From Pedobacter boryungensis (GTDB taxonomy: Bacteria > Bacteroidota > Bacteroidia > Sphingobacteriales > Sphingobacteriaceae), in contig NZ_JABMKV010000002.1 in assembly GCF_013204825.1 (NCBI RefSeq), forward strand, positions 496,001-560,000: a stretch of 64,000 nt of DNA. The letters run 5' to 3'. The position numbers were made by a program, and so were the translations under genes. The notes under the pieces are model-generated. The model worked only from the letters and a program-made list of their open reading frames with translations. It was not told the DNA's origin and ran no database searches. Shown piece after piece: positions 59,813 to 64,000 of this stretch; the stretch's first letter is position 1, and each line of letters begins with the position of its first letter.

Positions 59813-62506
59813 TTATTTTACTTCGTAAGTATAGACTTTTCTGGCCAGATTGCCATTAGAATCTATTCCTTCTATTACAATTCTATAAGTTCCAGATTGG
59901 TCTGTATTGTAATAATTTAGTTTTGCTTTTCCAGTAGGATCAGATACTAAATGTGGGTTCCAATATACAGTCGATCTAAAATCTGGTTTAGGATCTGGAG
60001 TTGCTTCGTACTTCGGTGAATAGAATTGCCTTACTTGATAATATCCTTTCGGAGCATAAGTAACTATTCCTGGCGAATACCTAGCGTAATTACCTTCGGT
60101 TCCAGCACCTCTTTTAGTAGTAACTACAATTACACCACTAGCACCACCACTACCATAAATTGCAGTATTGCCAATACTTTTTAAAACTTCAATACTTTCT
60201 ACATCTTGTACAATAATGTCATCTAATGAGAAATCGCTCCCCATATTAATTCCATCTAAAACTATGCTCATGGCACCTCCATTTGCACGTGTAGAATAAG
60301 CTTTGCCATCACGGATCATAATACCTGCAACTCTTCCTTGTAAATACATAGAAAGAGAGAAAGCGGTTTCTAAATCTTTTGCTGTCGCTACAAAATCTGC
60401 ACGACCAGCGCCATTTAAATTTGAGGAGTTTGGTGCAGGATTTTTCTTTTCAACAATGTTAACTGTTTTAAGCGTGATTGTTTTATTTAGAAAACCTCTT
60501 TTAGTTTGCTCATCAAAATATTTAGTGCTTTGTGCTAAATAAGGCATTAGAGTTTCATTCACATTCACCTCAACATCACCTGTGTTTTTATTTATAGTAA
60601 CTACTTGATCAGGTACGATGTCTAGGTCTATTTGTGTGTTTTTGTTGTTTTTATCAGTTCGAGCTTGCACAACAAATTTAATATTCTCTGTAAAATCAAT
60701 TTGATCAAAACTAAAGCGCCCATTTGTATCACTTAGGGTATCAATAACAAAGAAACCGTTCGTATTAGAAAATAGAACAACTTTCCCCTTAGCTACTGGT
60801 TTACCTCCTTTGGTAATTTTACCACTTATTTTAAGGTGTTTTTCTGGTTGATAAGTTATTGCTGGAAATTGATTATTAATAATATTTTTCCAATTTATTT
60901 TTCTCCAACCTTGTGTAAGTAACAGATTATCTAATTCATTGCGAGTTTTTAAATCATTTTTTAAGAAATAATGATTTGGTTTTTCTACATATCCAGTTAA
61001 ATCTGATGTTAGTAAAAGGTTAGTTAAAATGTTACTCTCATTCTCTAAATCTGGAGCAACTGCCGCTGTATTTGTGATGGCTACCGAGAAACTTCCCTGT
61101 ATTGGTTTTGCATTATTGGTTGTAGTTAAAGTTAAATCTACATTCCCTCTTTTACTATAGGTTGGTTTTAAATTCTCAACATTTATGTCAATTTTATCAT
61201 GAGAATTATTGATAAAAGCTAAACGTTCTGCAATTGGCAAATTATCAGCAGAAAATAAGGTAAGTTGTACAAGACCAGATGGAAATTCTAATTTAGGTAC
61301 ACTTACTGAAATTAATTGTTTTTCTGTGGAAAGCTTCGTCACAAAATATACATCACCATTGTGTTGACCTACCAATCTAAGGTCGCCTTTATTCATTAAA
61401 TCAGTAGTTAACATGACCTTGATACTCATTTTAACACTGTCTGTATTATTCACAGAAAGTACATAACCACTAGTTTGTGCTTTGGGTAAGGCAATCGTTT
61501 TTTCAGATCCGTTAGCAAGTTTTATTTTTGCCGTATAGGTTTTGCCTGCAAGAGGATTTAAGATAAAAGATCCCATGCCTAAATAAGCGGTTTCAAATTT
61601 TAGAATTTCATTGTTCTCGTTATCTAAAATTCTGCCACTGACATTTTCTCCTAATCCATTTGCATTAATCGATTTGATAGCAACTTTGCTTGGCAAGCCG
61701 TCCACTAAATTTCCTCCTTCTGGAAAAAACTGAATATCAACATCAGTTGAGGTGGATTTAATGGGGATAGTTTTCACAACAGTTTGTTTATCAGCCATTG
61801 TAATAGTTGCAGTAATTTTACCAGATTTATATAAATTAGGCTGATTATTTACAATAGGTATGTTAATTTCTCCATTTTCATTAGTCGTTGCCTTTCCTTT
61901 GGCAATATTTCTAGAATTTAATTGCACCTCATAGCTCACTAAACTATTTGCATACGGTTTGCCATCATGGTCTGTAAATTGAATTGTACTGTTTACTTTT
62001 TCGGTATTGTTTTCGGTACTATATTGATTGCTAGTTTTAGTGAAAACCTTATTAGCCCAACTATTACCAATTTTAATGGTTTTATCAAAGAAGAATTCTG
62101 GGCCTGCATTTCTCATCCATTGGGTGTACGCTCTAATTCTATAATTTCCCTCTCCTAAAGAATCTGTCAATTTAAAATCGCCCCATGAAATCCCGCTTTG
62201 CAAGGGTAATTTGATTTGTCTTTTTACAGAATCTTTCTCATTAATTAATTCCACATATAAAATACTGCTAAGGGTTGAGGGAAGAGCAGTTTTACTATCA
62301 ACAACATATGCTTTAAACCATATATCATCACCTATGGCATAATAAGGTTTATCGAGATGTAGGTAAACTTTTTCTTGAGGAAACTTTTTAGTGAATTCTT
62401 CCAGCTTTTTAAGCAGGTCAGTAAATGGATCATCGTCTGTGATAAAGGCAGAAAAACTGAATAATGAAAGTAGCGTAATAGCTAAGATGATAAGTTTTTG
62501 TTTCAT
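59813..62506 (-). CDS. Macroglobulin-like secreted protein with receptor-plug-like segment
   Basis: An 897-residue protein with signal peptide (KQKLIILAITLLSLFSFSAF). Residues about 45-145 form an MG2-type domain (EKVYLHLDKPYYAIGDDIWF). Several more beta-sandwich domains follow, including a carboxypeptidase-regulatory-like one (about 560-640). A receptor-plug-like segment spans about 699-798 (LQGRVAGIMIRDGK, MSIVLDGINMG, IEVLKSIGNTAIYGSGGASG) with no barrel after it. The end resembles an immunoglobulin-like macroglobulin C-domain. Such proteins occur across Bacteroidota and lack known function; they may be periplasmic partners of TonB systems. Confidence 0.78.
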   Translation of the reverse strand: MKQKLIILAITLLSLFSFSAFITDDDPFTDLLKKLEEFTKKFPQEKVYLHLDKPYYAIGDDIWFKAYVVDSKTALPSTLSSILYVELINEKDSVKRQIKLPLQSGISWGDFKLTDSLGEGNYRIRAYTQWMRNAGPEFFFDKTIKIGNSWANKVFTKTSNQYSTENNTEKVNSTIQFTDHDGKPYANSLVSYEVQLNSRNIAKGKATTNENGEINIPIVNNQPNLYKSGKITATITMADKQTVVKTIPIKSTSTDVDIQFFPEGGNLVDGLPSKVAIKSINANGLGENVSGRILDNENNEILKFETAYLGMGSFILNPLAGKTYTAKIKLANGSEKTIALPKAQTSGYVLSVNNTDSVKMSIKVMLTTDLMNKGDLRLVGQHNGDVYFVTKLSTEKQLISVSVPKLEFPSGLVQLTLFSADNLPIAERLAFINNSHDKIDINVENLKPTYSKRGNVDLTLTTTNNAKPIQGSFSVAITNTAAVAPDLENESNILTNLLLTSDLTGYVEKPNHYFLKNDLKTRNELDNLLLTQGWRKINWKNIINNQFPAITYQPEKHLKISGKITKGGKPVAKGKVVLFSNTNGFFVIDTLSDTNGRFSFDQIDFTENIKFVVQARTDKNNKNTQIDLDIVPDQVVTINKNTGDVEVNVNETLMPYLAQSTKYFDEQTKRGFLNKTITLKTVNIVEKKNPAPNSSNLNGAGRADFVATAKDLETAFSLSMYLQGRVAGIMIRDGKAYSTRANGGAMSIVLDGINMGSDFSLDDIIVQDVESIEVLKSIGNTAIYGSGGASGVIVVTTKRGAGTEGNYARYSPGIVTYAPKGYYQVRQFYSPKYEATPDPKPDFRSTVYWNPHLVSDPTGKAKLNYYNTDQSGTYRIVIEGIDSNGNLARKVYTYEVK

Positions 62507-62518
62507 AGTGTAGATAAA

Positions 62519-62551
62519 TAAAGCCTTAAGTTACAAAAACCTAAGGCTTTA
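62519..62551. terminator. Terminator after dcd
   Basis: TAAAGCCTTA, 13-base loop, TAAGGCTTTA: a perfect ten-base stem. It lies between the end of dcd and the start of the macroglobulin-like gene on the same strand, so it probably separates the two transcripts. Confidence 0.75.
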
Positions 62552-62584
62552 TTAAAATATGTAATTAAAAATTTAGTTGATAAC

Positions 62585-63121
62585 CTAAAATGTGTTTTTC
62601 CACATCATGCTTTCTACAGGTTTAGTGGTTTTATTATTGTATTTAGCATCATTTTTAGTGTTGTACATATTCTCTATACTGCCATCAACCAAAAAATAAA
62701 TAAGTTGACCAATTGGCATACCTGCATAAATACGAACAGGTTGGGCGCAAGAAATTTCTAAAGTCCAAGTGTTGCAAAAACCAACATCGCCTTTGCCAGC
62801 TGTAGCATGTATATCTATACCCAAACGACCCGTACTACTTTTACCTTCTAAAAATGGAACATGAGCATGAGTTTCAGTATATTCTAAAGTTACGCCTAAG
62901 TATAAAGTGCCAGGTTGTAATACAAAACCTTCTTTTGGTATTTCGAAATGGTCTATTTTATTGTGGGCTTTAGCGTCTAAAACGCGATCTTTATACGTAG
63001 CCAAATACTTGCCTAAATGCACATCGTAAGAATTGGTGCCGAGGCAATTTAAATTAAAAGGTTCTATGATGATGGTGCCTTTATCAATTTCTTCTAGTAT
63101 GCGTTTATCTGAGAGGATCAT
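62585..63121 (-). CDS. dcd: dCTP deaminase
   Basis: A 178-residue enzyme that makes dUTP from dCTP for thymidylate synthesis. Signature segments are MILSDKRILEEIDKGTIIIE, CLGTNSYDVHLGKYLATY, VPFLEGKSSTGRLGIDIHAT and GFCNTWTLEISCAQPVRIYA. The nucleophilic Glu and the Ser-Arg pair of the family are in the FLEGKSSTGR and ISC regions. Single-gene unit, divergent from the phosphopantetheinyl transferase. Confidence 0.95.
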   Translation of the reverse strand: MILSDKRILEEIDKGTIIIEPFNLNCLGTNSYDVHLGKYLATYKDRVLDAKAHNKIDHFEIPKEGFVLQPGTLYLGVTLEYTETHAHVPFLEGKSSTGRLGIDIHATAGKGDVGFCNTWTLEISCAQPVRIYAGMPIGQLIYFLVDGSIENMYNTKNDAKYNNKTTKPVESMMWKNTF

Positions 63122-63161
63122 TTTATGAAGTATTTTGGACTAAATTATGATTAATTTAAGA

Positions 63162-63169
63162 TACTTTTG
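63162..63169 (+). promoter_or_regulatory. -7 promoter box of the phosphopantetheinyl transferase gene
   Basis: TACTTTTG matches TAnnTTTG exactly, 21 bases before the ATG at 63191. A TTTG lies 24 bases further upstream (63134-63137), slightly farther than the usual -33 spacing. Confidence 0.5.
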
Positions 63170-63190
63170 CATTGATTTTCTAAATAAGAG

Positions 63191-63832
63191 ATGCCAGTAG
63201 TTTTTAATAAAAGAATTGATGATCAAACCGTACTTGCAGTATGGAAGATTGAGGAAACTGAAGAACAGTTGCTCTCTGGTTTGCAACTTAAACAACATGA
63301 ACTAGATGTCATTGCTTCTTTAAGTAATGGAAAAAGAGCATTACATTGGTTAAGTACACGTTTATTGCTGCGGACCATGCTTAACACAGCAGATTACATA
63401 GATTGCCAAATGGATGATCATGGCAAACCTTACCTCGTTAATTCTGAAGCTTTTATTTCCTTAAGTCATTCGTATGATTATGCTGCGGTTATTATTAGTA
63501 AAGAAAAACAGGTTGGTGTTGATATTGAATTGATTAAAATGAAAATCAAGAGCATTAAGCATAAATTTTTATCTGATGTAGAGCTTGCACAAAAACAAAT
63601 TGGAGATAACACTTGTGGTTTGTATGTAGCTTGGTGCGCCAAAGAAGCCATTTACAAATGGCATGGAAAGAAAGGCTTAGAGTTTAAACAACATATCCAT
63701 ATAAAGCCTTTTAAATTGAAAGATGAAGGTTCATTGCAAGTACTTGTAGAGTTGCCAAACGGAACTAGAGAATTAACTGTAAACTACTTTAAAACGAAAG
63801 ATGGTTACATGTTAGGATATGTAGTTGCTTAA
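63191..63832 (+). CDS. 4'-phosphopantetheinyl transferase
   Basis: This 213-residue protein is of Sfp/AcpT type and transfers the phosphopantetheine arm from CoA to a carrier protein. Key segments are DDHGKPYLVNSEAFISLSHS, VGVDIELIKMKIKSIKHKFL with the Mg-binding Asp-Ile-Glu, and the signature VAWCAKEAIYKWHGKKGLEF. Its length fits the Sfp-like group rather than the shorter AcpS. It stands 9 bases upstream of lipB, so the two may be cotranscribed. Confidence 0.9.
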   Translation: MPVVFNKRIDDQTVLAVWKIEETEEQLLSGLQLKQHELDVIASLSNGKRALHWLSTRLLLRTMLNTADYIDCQMDDHGKPYLVNSEAFISLSHSYDYAAVIISKEKQVGVDIELIKMKIKSIKHKFLSDVELAQKQIGDNTCGLYVAWCAKEAIYKWHGKKGLEFKQHIHIKPFKLKDEGSLQVLVELPNGTRELTVNYFKTKDGYMLGYVVA

Positions 63833-63841
63833 TAAATTAAA

Positions 63842-64000
63842 ATGAACAAAAAAGTTAAATATATAGATTGGGGTTTAACTGATTATCAAAATGCTTGGAC
63901 AAAACAAGAAGAGATTTTTGAAAAAACAGTCGCTTTAAAAGGGAAAAACAGAACTGAAAATACTGAAATTGAAACACCAAATTACCTTGTTTTTTGCGAG
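63842..64000 (+). CDS. lipB: Octanoyl (lipoyl) transferase LipB, N-terminal part, cut by the window edge
   Basis: Only the first 53 residues are present. They read NKKVKYIDWGLTDYQNAWTK and IETPNYLVFCE, matching the LipB N-terminus (IDLGL.DYQ.AW and NYLL..EH). The enzyme moves octanoate from ACP to lipoyl domains. It starts 9 bases after the phosphopantetheinyl transferase gene, consistent with one transcript. The catalytic Cys/Lys lie beyond the window. Confidence 0.85.
   Translation, partial: MNKKVKYIDWGLTDYQNAWTKQEEIFEKTVALKGKNRTENTEIETPNYLVFCE

Noticed and set aside
1..64000. tRNA, rRNA, IS elements, prophage or plasmid genes
   Set aside because: No tRNA-like cloverleaf, rRNA segment, transposase, integrase or replication initiator was recognised on either strand.

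Overview
The window looks like chromosome of a low-GC member of the Bacteroidota, most likely Sphingobacteriaceae and close to Pedobacter (family-level inference from gene content, not a database match). Supporting signs are -7 promoter boxes of the TAnnTTTG type, very few Shine-Dalgarno sites, several TonB-dependent outer-membrane receptors with an N-terminal carboxypeptidase-regulatory-like domain, a GLPGLI protein, DUF3127 and DUF2027/Smr proteins, a b558-type three-subunit succinate dehydrogenase, and LytS/LytTR and HisKA_3/LuxR two-component pairs. I see no rRNA, tRNA, CRISPR array, insertion sequence or phage. The sequence reads as ordinary, densely coded chromosome, with no intergenic gap above about 300 bases.

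Layout. 0-2.5 kb: an ECF sigma factor overlapping a membrane protein that joins an anti-sigma-like cytoplasmic part to two periplasmic domains, then a PaiB-like flavoprotein. 2.5-5.6 kb: a phosphate island (PiT transporter, DUF47/PhoU-like partner, PhoR-like kinase); the kinase and the DUF47 gene each carry an upstream direct repeat of TTAACA type placed the same distance from a -7 box. 5.6-10.5 kb: a radical-SAM/TIGR03915 DNA-metabolism pair, an HD hydrolase, a small XRE regulator, a THUMP-type RNA methyltransferase and DUF3127. 10.6-13.2 kb: an RprXY-like two-component system. 13.3-16.9 kb: a TonB-dependent barrel with a GLPGLI partner. 17-23.7 kb: a DUF4153 membrane protein, a Pif1/RecD-like helicase, dapF and an HtrA protease. 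23.9-27.4 kb: sdhCAB.

27.6-31.4 kb is the most unusual stretch: a BlaI repressor, a BlaR1-type M56 sensor protease whose periplasmic tail carries TonB C-terminal domains plus a receptor-plug-like segment, a stand-alone plug-repeat protein (apparently broken by a one-base frameshift) and a tandem TonB-C protein. 31.5-36.8 kb: an MBL/beta-CASP nuclease, a four-gene operon of two unknown proteins with a HisKA_3 kinase and a LuxR regulator, then a small lipoprotein, a solo LuxR-type HTH protein and a secreted unknown. 36.8-44.7 kb: two M28 peptidases, a TonB-dependent barrel and a lipoprotein-like LytS kinase with LytTR regulator. 44.8-48.7 kb: an ABC-2 exporter with a newly noticed 57-aa membrane peptide gene, and a second LytS/LytTR pair.

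48.8-51.7 kb: a compact operon NUDIX-GH16-PlsC-TraB, preceded by an intergenic spacer built of helically phased 10/11-bp repeats. 51.9-64 kb: a TonB-dependent barrel, a thioredoxin-fold protein, clpS, a FabH-like synthase, a DUF2027/Smr protein, a DinB-like protein, a dienoyl-CoA-reductase-like SDR with an enoyl-CoA hydratase, a macroglobulin-like protein with a plug-like segment, dcd, a 4'-phosphopantetheinyl transferase and the start of lipB at the edge.

A theme across the window is TonB-C and receptor-plug-like modules placed on proteins that are not transporters: the anti-sigma-like protein, the BlaR1-like sensor, two small secreted proteins and the macroglobulin-like protein. That recurrence, the two matching Pho-box-like elements and the phased-repeat spacer are the observations I rate highest.
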